NCBI GenBank assembly: GCA_964242415.1
Contig: CAXTAT010000003.1
Location: forward strand, 239,742-303,741
Direction of reading: 5' to 3'
Source of the DNA: DASWOJ01 sp964242415
GTDB lineage: Bacteria; Pseudomonadota; Alphaproteobacteria; Acetobacterales; Acetobacteraceae
Length of the DNA stretch: 64,000 bases
The notes under the pieces are model-generated. The model ran no database searches. It was not told the DNA's origin and saw only the letters and a list, made by a program, of their open reading frames with translations. Below are positions 1 to 9,332 of the stretch, one piece after another (within the stretch, counting starts at the first letter, position 1; each line of letters starts with the position of its first letter). A program made the position numbers and the translations under genes.

Positions 1-53
1 CCGCACCCCGCCAACAGCAACGGCATAAGCACAAGGATCGAACGGGGACTCAT
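1..53 (-). CDS. Lipoprotein, N-terminal fragment cut by window edge
   Basis: The first 17 codons read MSPRSILVLMPLLLAGC, a short basic N-terminus, hydrophobic stretch and a lipobox (LAGC), so this should be a lipid-anchored envelope protein. Its ATG overlaps the TGA of the upstream gene as ATGA (50-53), indicating translational coupling. The rest lies beyond base 1, so no function can be assigned. Confidence 0.6.
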   Translation of the reverse strand, partial: MSPRSILVLMPLLLAGC

Positions 54-586
54 GCAGGCACTCCTTCGGAGGAAGACGACGCGGATGGCGGGCGCGGGCC
101 AGCCAGCGGCCGGGCCAGGTGAGCGCGGAACCGGGTCTCGTCGAATCGGGCCTCGGCGGTCAGTTGCGTTTCGGCCGCCGTGGCGAGCAGCGCCGGATGC
201 AGCGTGGCGCCGTCCCGGCCGACCTGGAACAGCCCGGCCGTCCACGGCGCACGGCTGAGCAGGTCCACCAAGGCGAGCAGCCGCAGGCACAGCGACAGGC
301 CATAGCTGGTGCCGATCCCGACCGCGGCGTCCACCGCGCCCGCCCAGCAGCGCGCGTCCTCGTCCGACAGCGCCAGGTCGGTCACGCTGCCGTCCGGCCG
401 CCGGAAGCGGAACAGCCGCGCGGCGCCCCAGGCAGCGTCGGACGCAGCCTCCCGCGCATGATCCCACGCGGCCGCCAAGTCCCGCCCGCGCACGGGCGGC
501 AAGGCTTCCGGCGGCAGGTCCACCAGGTAGGTCAGCGTGCCGTCCCGGGTGCGGGCGATGCGTATGGGGAGGGGGGCGTATTGCAT
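50..586 (-). CDS. Hypothetical protein (178 aa)
   Basis: I do not recognise this protein. It is 178 residues, starts MQYAPLPIRIARTRDG, has no signal peptide or clear membrane span, and ends in a Ser-rich tail (SASSSSEG). A longer reading frame extends upstream through the divergent amidase gene, but the ATG at 586 leaves a normal 69-bp divergent intergenic region before the amidase start and is the sensible start. Its stop overlaps the start of the following lipoprotein gene by 4 bp, so the two are probably co-transcribed and may share an envelope-related role; that is inference from context only. Confidence 0.6.
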   Translation of the reverse strand: MQYAPLPIRIARTRDGTLTYLVDLPPEALPPVRGRDLAAAWDHAREAASDAAWGAARLFRFRRPDGSVTDLALSDEDARCWAGAVDAAVGIGTSYGLSLCLRLLALVDLLSRAPWTAGLFQVGRDGATLHPALLATAAETQLTAEARFDETRFRAHLARPLAGPRPPSASSSSEGVPA

Positions 587-655
587 CCTGCCCGGAAAGA
601 TGGACCTGTCGGCCCGGCTGCGCCAGCCTGGGCCATCACCGCAAAGGACAAAAAC

Positions 656-1918
656 ATGGCCGATCCCGCCGATCTCACAGCAATCCAGGCTACCCGCGCC
701 ATCACCGCCGGCACCCTGCACCCCGAGGCGCTGCTGGAGGCCTGCCTGGACCGCATCGCCCGGCGTGAGCCGGTCGTACAGGCGATGGCCGCGCTGGACC
801 CGGAGCTGGCCCGGCGCACCGAACCCTTGCCGGGACCGCTGCACGGCTTGCCGATTGGAATAAAGGACGTGCTGGATACCGTTGATTACGCCAGCGAGTA
901 CAACTCGCCGATCTGGCGCGGCCACCGGCCTCGCGCGGATGCGGCGTGCGTCGCCTGGGCAAAGGCGGCTGGCGCGGTCGCACTCGGCAAGACCGTCACG
1001 ACCGAGTTCGCCACCCGCACGCCGGGGCCGACCACCAACCCGCACGACCCGGCGCGCACCCCGGGCGGGTCGAGCAGCGGCTCGGCGGCGGGGGTGGCGG
1101 CCGGGTTCTTTCCCCTGGCCTATGGGACGCAGACGGCGGGCAGCGTCATCCGCCCGGCGGCGTATTGCGGCGTGGTCGGCTACAAGCCCAGCTTCGGGCT
1201 GATCAACCGGATGGGCATGAAGCTGATGTCAGACAGCCTGGACACGGTGGGCGTCATGGCGCGGAGCGTTGCGGACTGCGCGCTGCTGGCCGGGGCCGTG
1301 TCGGGGCACGACCTGGGTGACCCGGAGACGCATCCCGGCCAGGCGCCGCGCATCGGGCTGTGCCGGTCGCCCACCTGGGACCGGGCGTTGCCGGAGACGG
1401 TGGACCTGTTCGGGCGCCTGCGCGGCCAGCTTGAGCGGGCCGGGGCGGTGGTGACCGACCGCGAACTCCCGCCGGAGTACGACGGGCTGGAGGAGGCCCA
1501 TGCCATCGTCATGAACGCCGAAAGCGCCCGCGCCCTGGGCTGGGAGATGACCCATGCCCGCGGCCAGCTCAGCCCCAGCCTGCGGGAGCGGATGGAATGG
1601 GGCCTCGCCCAGCCTGCCGCCACCCTGCAACAGGCACAGGACACCTTCCGCCGCCTGCAGGATGGGTTCCCCGCGGTGATGGACGGCCTGGACGTGCTGG
1701 TGACGCCCGCCGCCCCGGGACAGGCGCCGGTCGGGCTGGCCTGGACGGGCGACGCCGGGTTCAACTTCATCTGGAGCAGCCTGCATGTGCCATGTGTGAC
1801 GGTGCCGGCGGGGACCGGCCCGGACGGGATGCCGCTTGGCGTGCAGGTGGTGGGGCTGCGGGGGCAAGACCGGGCGGCGCTGGCGTGGGCGGCCTGGGTG
1901 GCGGGCGCCGTCCTATGA
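656..1918 (+). CDS. Amidase, amidase-signature family
   Basis: This 420-residue cytoplasmic enzyme should hydrolyse an amide bond (R-CONH2 to acid plus ammonia); the substrate is unknown. The amidase signature is clear: the catalytic Lys lies in LPIGIKDV (about residue 69), the Gly/Ser-rich motif PGGSSSGSAAG carries the cis-Ser, and the nucleophile Ser is in TAGSVIRPA. The length is slightly short of the usual 450-500 for the family. The ATG at 656 was chosen because AAGGA lies 7 bases upstream and the homologous region begins soon after it; the open frame runs further upstream but over the divergent neighbour. It appears monocistronic, with a convergent gene starting 14 bp after its stop. 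Confidence 0.88.
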   Translation: MADPADLTAIQATRAITAGTLHPEALLEACLDRIARREPVVQAMAALDPELARRTEPLPGPLHGLPIGIKDVLDTVDYASEYNSPIWRGHRPRADAACVAWAKAAGAVALGKTVTTEFATRTPGPTTNPHDPARTPGGSSSGSAAGVAAGFFPLAYGTQTAGSVIRPAAYCGVVGYKPSFGLINRMGMKLMSDSLDTVGVMARSVADCALLAGAVSGHDLGDPETHPGQAPRIGLCRSPTWDRALPETVDLFGRLRGQLERAGAVVTDRELPPEYDGLEEAHAIVMNAESARALGWEMTHARGQLSPSLRERMEWGLAQPAATLQQAQDTFRRLQDGFPAVMDGLDVLVTPAAPGQAPVGLAWTGDAGFNFIWSSLHVPCVTVPAGTGPDGMPLGVQVVGLRGQDRAALAWAAWVAGAVL

Positions 1919-1932
1919 TGGGCGCGTGCCGG

Positions 1933-2471
1933 TCACGACGTTGGAGCCTCGCACCCCTCCACGGGCGCCGTGGCGGACCCGGTTGGCGGGACGACCTCAA
2001 ATGCCCGTTCCGCCACCACCCTGCCGTCCTCCAGCAGGGCGAAGGTCCAGGTGCCCAATGCGACCTCCCAAGGCTCGGTAAAGCCGAACATGGTTGGGGT
2101 CGGCCATAAGCCGGCCACTCCCGGCCAGGTCTCCACGGTGCCGGTCACGCCATCCGGCCGGGTCAGCCGCGGATGCGTCAGGCGGACGGTGACGCTGATC
2201 GGGGCGCCCCGGGCTGGCGGTGCCGCCATGAAGTAGATGCCGAACCTGCGGCACAGCGCCGCCTCGATCCGGGTAGCGTGCCGCACGAACCTGATCCCCT
2301 CGGCATAGCCGAAGCCGCTGACGCCGGTCGCACCCTCGGGCTTGGTCGATGGCGTCAGGTCGCGTTGGGCCGTGAACTCGCCATACTCGACGATGCGGAC
2401 ATTCGGCGCATCCTGCGCCATTGCCGGGGCGGCCGGCATGGTGGCCAGCAGGGCCAGCACGAGCGATGGCC

Positions 2472-2475
<4 letters not shown>
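1933..2475 (-). CDS. DUF3859-family exported protein
   Basis: The 180-residue product has a cleavable signal peptide (MRPSLVLALLATMPAAPAMA) followed by a domain that matches my recollection of DUF3859: the YGEFTA start, a GIRF segment, then hPrlTrPDG and a C-terminal FTEPWEVALGTWTFALLEDGR beta-rich block. DUF3859 proteins are periplasmic and of unknown function. It is the last gene of the cox-type accessory operon; its ATG overlaps the upstream TGA by 4 bp (2472-2475), so it is translationally coupled to a cofactor gene, although no link to cofactor chemistry is visible in the protein. Confidence 0.7.
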
Positions 2476-4081
<1,606 letters not shown>

Positions 4082-4085
<4 letters not shown>

Positions 4086-4756
4086 GCCGCGCCGCGCCGC
4101 ACGGCCACGACCTGCGCCAGGATGGACAGCGCGATCTCCGGCGCGGTGACGGCGGCGATGTTCAGCCCGACGGGGCCGTGGATGCGCGCCATCGCGGCGT
4201 CGTCATGGCCCAGGGCGCGCAGCCGCTCCACACGGGCGGCGTGGGTGCGCCGCGATCCCAGGGCACCGATGTAGAACGCCCGGGAGCGCAACGCGCGGTC
4301 CAGCGCCGGATCGTCCAGCTTGGGGTCGTGCGTCAGGGTGACGATGGCGGTGCGGCTGTCCGGGCGCAGGGCGTCCAGCGCCTCGTCGGGCCAGTCGGTG
4401 CTGACGGTCACGCCGGGGAAGCGTTCGTCGGTGGCGAAGGCGCGGCGCGGGTCGGCGACGGTGACGCCATAGCCCAGCCCGGCCGCCATCGGCACCAGGG
4501 CCTGGGCGATGTGGACGGCGCCGACCACGACCAGCCGCAGCGGCGGGTTGTAGGCGTGCAGGAACCAGGTGCCGTCTGCCTCCACCACCCCGCTGCGGTC
4601 GGCCCGCAAGGCGGCCTGGGCGGCGTCGAGCAGGGCAGGGGGCGCGTCGTCGCCGGGCAGCAGCAGTTGCGCGCCGCCGGGCAACCGGGTGGCGAGCACG
4701 ACCGGCTCCCCGGCGGCGCGGGCGGATTGCAGGCGGTCCAGGGTGGCGGGTGTCAT
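4082..4756 (-). CDS. XdhC family protein, Rossmann-domain half
   Basis: This 224-residue protein corresponds to the C-terminal NAD-type Rossmann domain of XdhC/CoxF proteins, which hold the molybdenum cofactor and help sulfurate and insert it into xanthine dehydrogenase or CO dehydrogenase. Visible features are the dinucleotide fold LRLVVVGAVHIAQALVPMA, the stretch TAIVTLTHDPKLDDPAL and the conserved YIGALGSRRTH, then IHGPVGLNIAAVTAPEIALSILA. In canonical XdhC the N-terminal CoxI-like domain is fused to it; here that domain is the adjacent upstream gene, overlapping by 4 bp. The start at 4756 was chosen because the open frame upstream is only the shadow of that neighbour. Confidence 0.88.
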
Positions 4757-5073
4757 CCGAGCCGCTCGACGAACACCTTGAGCTTGCCGCCGCAGGCCAG
4801 GCCGACCTCCCACGCGCGCTCGTCCGTCACGCCGAAGTCCAGCAGTTGCGGCTGGCCGTCGCGCATGGTGCGCCCGGCGGCGTCGGCCACCGCGCCCTCG
4901 ATGCAGCCGCCGCTGACCGATCCCGCCATGCGTCCGCTGGCCGTCACGGCAAGCTGGCTGCCCGGCGGGCGCGGGCTGCTGCCCCAGGTTTCGGTGACCG
5001 TGGCGATGGCGACCTGTTCCCCCTGGGCCAGCCATCCGGCGGCGGTGCCCAACACGTCCTCGGCTTCGCTCAT
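4753..5073 (-). CDS. XdhC/CoxI family protein, N-terminal-domain half
   Basis: A 106-residue protein equal to the XdhC_CoxI domain alone: VAIATVTETWGSSPRPPGSQLAV followed by the conserved Cys-containing GSVSGGCIEGAV. In XdhC this domain is needed for molybdenum-cofactor handling; it probably works with the Rossmann-domain partner encoded immediately downstream. The ATG at 5073 is preferred over one at 5085 because GGAGGG lies 6 bases upstream of it and its ATG forms a 4-bp ATGA overlap with the upstream coxE-like stop. It is part of the operon running from coxG to the DUF3859 gene. Confidence 0.85.
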   Translation of the reverse strand: MSEAEDVLGTAAGWLAQGEQVAIATVTETWGSSPRPPGSQLAVTASGRMAGSVSGGCIEGAVADAAGRTMRDGQPQLLDFGVTDERAWEVGLACGGKLKVFVERLG

Positions 5074-6275
5074 GCAGCCCTCCATACATCGGCGCGTCCG
5101 CGCGTCTCTACTCGTCCGCGCGGCGGGGCCGGGCGGGACAGCAGGTCCACCAGGGCGCGCAGGCTGTCCAGGCTATGGACGGTGCGGAACTCGTCCACAT
5201 GCGGCAGCATCGCCCGGATGCCACCCGATTTGGGCTGGAAGCCGCTCCATCGCAATAGCGGGTTCAGCCATACCAGCCGGCGGCAGGAGCGGTGCAGACG
5301 GTCCATCTCCTCCGCCAGCCCGGCCGCGCCGTCCCGGTCCAGCCCGTCCGTCACCAGCAGCACCACCGCGCCCTGTGCCAGCACGCGGCGGGACCAGCGG
5401 CGGTTGAATTCTGCTAGTGTCTCGCCGATGCGGGTGCCACCGGACCAGTCGGGGACGGCGTGGGACACCATCTGGAACGCAACCTCGGGGTCGCGGAATC
5501 GCAGTTGGCGGGTGATGTTGCTCAGCCGGGTGCCGAACAGGAAGACGTGCACGCGGTCGCGGTCGTTGGCGACGGCGTGCAGGAAGTGCAGCAGCACCTG
5601 GGCATAGCGGGCCATGCTGCCGGAGATGTCGCACAGCACCACCAGCGGCGGCGGACGGGTGGTGCGGGCGGAGCGGGCCGGTGCGGTGATCTCGCCGCCC
5701 TGGCGCAGGCTGCGGCGCAGGGTGGCGGCGAGGTCGATGCGCGGTCCCAGCGGGTCCGGCCGGTGGCGGCGGGTGCGGCGCAGGTCGAGCGGCAGGCGCA
5801 GGCGGCGGATTTCGGCCTTGGCGTTGCCGATCTGGTCGGCGCTCATCTGCTCGAAGTCCATGGATTGCAGGCGCTCGCGGGCGCTGACGGTCATGGTGGC
5901 GTCCCGGTCGGGCGGGGCGTCCTCCGGGCGGGGCGGCTGCGGGCGGGGCGGGGCCATGGCCTCGGCCAGGCGGCGGGTGCCGGCGGTCGGTTTCTGCTCC
6001 GGCGGTGGGCCGCCCTCCAGCATGGAAAGGGCCATGGCGTTCTGGACGGCGGCGGGGTCGCGCCAGAACAGGTCGAAGGCGCGGTCGAACAGGTCCTGGT
6101 GCTCGTGCCGGTGCACCATCAGGCCGCGCAGGGCAGCGCGGACCTGCTGGCGCTGCTCCAGGCCGATGTGGTCCAGGGCGTGCCCGGCGGCGATCACCTC
6201 TGACGGGCCGACCGGCAGCCCGGCGCGGCGCAACAGGCGGGCGAAGTGGACGAGGTTGGCGGCGAGCGCTGTCAA
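5070..6275 (-). CDS. coxE: CoxE-like VWA-domain protein
   Basis: About 401 residues with a von Willebrand A domain in the C-terminal half; the MIDAS motif is CDISGSMARYAQ, followed by VLLVTDGLDRDG. CoxE partners the MoxR/CoxD AAA+ ATPase to mature the molybdenum-copper site or cofactor of CO-dehydrogenase-like hydroxylases. The start is uncertain: a TTG at 6275 (LTALAANLVHFARLL) is where family similarity begins, while the frame remains open upstream to 6356 only by reading through dispersed repeat A, which encodes a spurious PLTPTLSRREREQ peptide. The 124-bp gap to moxR, filled by the repeat, is the only non-overlapping junction in the cox part of the operon. Confidence 0.85.
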   Translation of the reverse strand: MTALAANLVHFARLLRRAGLPVGPSEVIAAGHALDHIGLEQRQQVRAALRGLMVHRHEHQDLFDRAFDLFWRDPAAVQNAMALSMLEGGPPPEQKPTAGTRRLAEAMAPPRPQPPRPEDAPPDRDATMTVSARERLQSMDFEQMSADQIGNAKAEIRRLRLPLDLRRTRRHRPDPLGPRIDLAATLRRSLRQGGEITAPARSARTTRPPPLVVLCDISGSMARYAQVLLHFLHAVANDRDRVHVFLFGTRLSNITRQLRFRDPEVAFQMVSHAVPDWSGGTRIGETLAEFNRRWSRRVLAQGAVVLLVTDGLDRDGAAGLAEEMDRLHRSCRRLVWLNPLLRWSGFQPKSGGIRAMLPHVDEFRTVHSLDSLRALVDLLSRPAPPRGRVETRGRADVWRAA

Positions 6276-6283
6276 AACGCCTG

Positions 6284-6434
6284 CCTGCTCCCTCTCCCTC
6301 CGGGAGAGGGTCGGGGTGAGGGGGTCTTGCGGCACAGGGCTGACCCTGCGCCGCAAGCGAGCAGCCCACGGCGGGCGAAGGCGGCGCTGGCTCGCCCCCT
6401 CACCCCGGCCCTCTCCCGAAGGAAGAGGGAGCAG
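6284..6434. repeat. Dispersed repeat family 1, copy A
   Basis: Two inverted arms (about 6284-6325 and 6394-6434) with the core motifs CCTCTCCCTCCGGGAGAGGG and CGGGGTGAGGGGG, separated by about 68 bp of variable sequence. It sits between moxR and coxE and supplies the last residues and TGA stop of moxR. Transcribed RNA could fold into a long hairpin inside the cox operon. Confidence 0.9.
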
Positions 6435-7386
6435 CCGAAGCGGCAGCCGCGTCGTGCACCTCGGTCAGCAGGCGCGCGGCCTCGGCGCCGCGGACCTTGG
6501 CGATGTCGTCCTGGTACTTCAGCAGCACACCCAGCGTCTCGTCCACACCCTCCGGCGTCAGCTCGTGCTGGTCCAGGTAGTTCAGCGCAGCGGCCCAATC
6601 GATGGTCTCGGCGACGCCGGGCAGCTTGAACAGGTCGGCGCCGCGCAGCCGCTGCACGAAGGCCACGACCTCCGCCGACAGCCGTGGCGCCAGGCCCGGC
6701 GACTTGGCGTCCAGGATCGCCCGTTCCCGTGCGGCCGATGGATAGTCCACCCACTGATACAGGCAGCGCCGGCGGATGGCGTCATGCACCTCCCGCGTGC
6801 GGTTGCTGGTCAGCACTACCACGGGCGGCACCGTGGCGCGGATGGTGCCGTACTCCGGCACGGTGATCTGGAAGTCCGCCAGCAGTTCCAGTAGGAAAGC
6901 CTCGAACGGCTCGTCCGCCCGGTCCAGCTCGTCGATCAGCAGCACGGCCGGGGGCAGGTCGGGGTCGATGGCCGACAGCAGCGGGCGGGCTAGCAAGTAG
7001 GGCCGGCCATGGATGCTGGCGGCCAGCCGCGCCTGGTCGCGGTCGCCGCCCGCCTCGGCCAGCCGGATCGCCATGAGCTGCCGGGCGTGGTCCCATTCAT
7101 AGGCGGCGGCGGACAGGTCCATGCCGTCGTAGCACTGCAGCCGCACCAGCCGGCGGCCCAGCCCGGCGGCCAGCACCTTGGCGATCTCGGTCTTCCCCGT
7201 GCCGGGTTCGCCCTCCAGGAACAGCGGGCGGTGCATGGCGAGCGCCAAATGCACGGTCACGGCCAGCGCCGGGTCGGCAATGTAGCCCCCGGCCGCCAGC
7301 AGCGCCGCGGTGTCCGCGACGGTCGCGGGCATCCCGGTGTCCGCAGCCTTGGCGGGCACCACGCCTGCCGCCGGGTGATCAGCCAA
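6400..7386 (-). CDS. MoxR/CoxD-type AAA+ ATPase
   Basis: A 328-residue AAA+ ATPase: Walker A is GEPGTGKTE (about residues 58-66), Walker B is VLLIDELDRAD, sensor 1 is VVLTSNRTREV, and the arginine-rich AIRRRCLYQW follows. MoxR proteins act as chaperones with VWA partners; the neighbour is CoxE, so CoxD-like maturation of a molybdenum hydroxylase is the likely role. The TTG at 7386 overlaps the coxG stop by 8 bp but has no good ribosome site; an ATG at 7332 is the alternative. The final ten residues (APSSFGRGPG) and the TGA lie in dispersed repeat A, so the native C-terminus was probably rewritten by that element. Confidence 0.88.
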   Translation of the reverse strand: MADHPAAGVVPAKAADTGMPATVADTAALLAAGGYIADPALAVTVHLALAMHRPLFLEGEPGTGKTEIAKVLAAGLGRRLVRLQCYDGMDLSAAAYEWDHARQLMAIRLAEAGGDRDQARLAASIHGRPYLLARPLLSAIDPDLPPAVLLIDELDRADEPFEAFLLELLADFQITVPEYGTIRATVPPVVVLTSNRTREVHDAIRRRCLYQWVDYPSAARERAILDAKSPGLAPRLSAEVVAFVQRLRGADLFKLPGVAETIDWAAALNYLDQHELTPEGVDETLGVLLKYQDDIAKVRGAEAARLLTEVHDAAAASAAPSSFGRGPG

Positions 7387-8068
7387 ACACGTAGCTTTTA
7401 AAGATCAGGATGAACACCGGGATGTACAGCACGATGCCGATGATGGCGACGCGCGGCAGGCCGAATGGCTGCTCCGGGATCATGGACAGCAGATTCAGCA
7501 CTGCGGGCGCGGCCTTCGGGCGGGCGGTCGGCGCCAACGGGGTGCTCACCCCCTCGTCGGCAGTTCCAGTGGCGGAGGCGGTCGCCAGGGCCGGGCCGAC
7601 GACCGGGCCGGTGGCGGCGACCTCCTGCGGACCCGACACCTCGGCGGTGAAGCGGTCGAAGAACACGTCGGCCATCTGCTTGCTGGTGGCGTCGATCAGC
7701 CGGGCGCCCAACTGGGCGATCTTGCCGCCGACCTGCGCCTTCACGTCGTAGGACAGCAGGGTGAACGGCCCGTCATCGGACAGCCGCACGTTGGCGCCGC
7801 CCTTGGCGAAGCCGGCGACGCCGCCCTGGCCCTCGCCGCTGATGCGGTAGCTGTTGGGCGCGTCGATGTCGGTCAGGTGGATGTTGCCGTTGAAGCGGGC
7901 GCTGATCGGACCGATCTTGATGGTCGCGGTAGCCTTCATGTCATGCTCGGCGGTGCGCTCCAGCGTCTCGCAGCCGGGGATGCAGCCGCGCAGAACCTCG
8001 GTGTCGTTCAGCGCTTCCCAAACTTTCTGCCGCGGTGCTGGGATGTGCCGCTCGCCACTCATGTCCAT
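7379..8068 (-). CDS. coxG: CoxG-like SRPBCC protein with C-terminal membrane anchor
   Basis: A 229-residue CO-dehydrogenase subunit G-type protein: residues 1-145 are an SRPBCC/START-like domain (SGERHIPAPRQKVWEALND; LRGCIPGCETLE; GEGQGGVAGFAKGGANVRL), then an Ala/Pro linker and a final transmembrane helix (VAIIGIVLYIPVFILIF). CoxG is proposed to tether the hydroxylase to the cytoplasmic membrane. ATG 8068 is supported by GGAGT six bases upstream; the upstream open frame to 8122 has no such site. It is the first gene of the operon, so the promoter should lie in the 137-bp divergent space shared with the lyase gene at 8206. Confidence 0.87.
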   Translation of the reverse strand: MDMSGERHIPAPRQKVWEALNDTEVLRGCIPGCETLERTAEHDMKATATIKIGPISARFNGNIHLTDIDAPNSYRISGEGQGGVAGFAKGGANVRLSDDGPFTLLSYDVKAQVGGKIAQLGARLIDATSKQMADVFFDRFTAEVSGPQEVAATGPVVGPALATASATGTADEGVSTPLAPTARPKAAPAVLNLLSMIPEQPFGLPRVAIIGIVLYIPVFILIFKSYVFG

Positions 8069-8205
8069 CGATGTACTCCGTTCAATGCGGCGGAACCTAA
8101 TGGCAGGGGGGTGCCCGTGCAACCAAGCGGCAACCGACGCACCTTACGTCTGCCGATGAAGCTGCTAAACGGCTGGCATCCCATCGCGTTCCGGAGCACC
8201 CCCCG

Positions 8206-9129
8206 ATGACCTACCTTGTTGCCGCCGACCTGCCGCACGAGCCGGCGGGCCTCCGTTTCCGCAAGCTGGTGGAGGCGGGCGGCATCGTGCAGATCCCCGG
8301 CACGCATAACGGCATGGCTGCGTTGCAGGCAAAGGCGGCCGGGTTCCAGGCCGCCTACCTGTCGGGCGCGGCGATGACGGCCAGCATGGGGCTGCCGGAC
8401 CTGGGCATGATTACCGTGGACGAGGTGTGCTTCTTCGTGCGGCAGGTGGCGCGCAGCAGCGGGCTGCCGGTGCTGGTGGATGGCGACACCGGCTATGGCG
8501 AGGCGCTGAACGTCATGGCGATGGTGCGCAGCTTCGAGGACGCCGGGGCCGCGGCGGTGCATATCGAGGACCAGATCCTGCCGAAGAAGTGCGGCCACCT
8601 GAACGACAAGAAGCTGGCCGACGCGCACGACATGGCCAACAAGATCGCCGCCGCGCGACGCGCCCGCCGGCACCTGTACCTGATGGCCCGCACCGATGCC
8701 GCCGCGAGCGAGGGCATGGACGGCGCCGTGGCCCGTGCGCAACTGTACATGGAGGCCGGCGCCGACGCGATCTTCCCCGAGGCGCTGCACAATGCCGAGA
8801 TGTTCCGCGAGTTCGCCCGCCGCATGCCCGGCGTGCCGCTGCTGGCCAACATGACCGAGTTCGGCCGCACCCCGTTCTTCACCGCCGCCGAGTTCGAGGA
8901 CATGGGCTACCGCATGGTGATCTGGCCGGTCAGCTCGATGCGCGTGGCGGCCAAGGCGAGCGAGGGGCTGTATGCCGCGATCCGGCGCGACGGCGGCACG
9001 CACAACGTGATCGACCGGATGCAGACCCGGGCGGAGCTGTACGCGACGATCGACTACGCCGGATACGAGGCGCTGGACCAGAGCATCATCAGCACCGTCA
9101 CCCCGCACGGGATGCCGCAGCGGGACTGA
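8206..9129 (+). CDS. Isocitrate lyase/PEP mutase family, methylisocitrate-lyase-like
   Basis: The 307-residue protein is a PEP-mutase/isocitrate-lyase barrel. The Mg-binding motif VDGDTGYGEALNV is followed by GAAAVHIEDQILPKKCGHL, where KKCGH is the catalytic loop of methylisocitrate lyase (PrpB) and isocitrate lyase, distinguishing it from PEP mutases. The length is close to PrpB (about 295). PrpB cleaves 2-methylisocitrate to pyruvate and succinate in propionate degradation, but no prpC or prpD is near, and related enzymes such as dimethylmalate or oxaloacetate lyases cannot be excluded. GGAG lies about 10 bases before the ATG. Dispersed repeat B follows 17 bp after the stop. Confidence 0.82.
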   Translation: MTYLVAADLPHEPAGLRFRKLVEAGGIVQIPGTHNGMAALQAKAAGFQAAYLSGAAMTASMGLPDLGMITVDEVCFFVRQVARSSGLPVLVDGDTGYGEALNVMAMVRSFEDAGAAAVHIEDQILPKKCGHLNDKKLADAHDMANKIAAARRARRHLYLMARTDAAASEGMDGAVARAQLYMEAGADAIFPEALHNAEMFREFARRMPGVPLLANMTEFGRTPFFTAAEFEDMGYRMVIWPVSSMRVAAKASEGLYAAIRRDGGTHNVIDRMQTRAELYATIDYAGYEALDQSIISTVTPHGMPQRD

Positions 9130-9146
9130 GCGATGCCGCTGGCCGT

Positions 9147-9296
9147 CTGCTCCCTCTCCCCGCTTCGGGAGAGGGCCGGGGTGAGGGGGCGGGCAGGCGC
9201 TGCCCTGTCAGGTGGCGGGACCGCCCTGCCATGGGCCGGGGGCGGCGCTGCAAGACCCCCTCACCCCAGCCCTCTCCCGAAGCGGGGAGAGGGAGT
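9147..9296. repeat. Dispersed repeat family 1, copy B
   Basis: Arms at about 9147-9186 and 9254-9296 in inverted orientation with a GC-rich core between. It lies between the lyase and deacetylase genes. Its right flank carries an extension, ACATGCGATCGTC at about 9315-9327, that is shared with copies H and I. Confidence 0.9.
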
Positions 9297-9332
9297 TGGA
9301 ACCGCTCTCAACCCACATGCGATCGTCGTGCG

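Noticed and set aside
119..655. Long plus-strand frame ahead of the amidase
   Set aside because: It runs antisense over the 50-586 gene with an Arg/Gln-rich composition; the amidase domain starts after 656, where a good ribosome site lies.
6246..6900. Repeated peptides such as LTPTLSRREREQ in several frames
   Set aside because: They are translations of dispersed repeat family 1, not protein domains.
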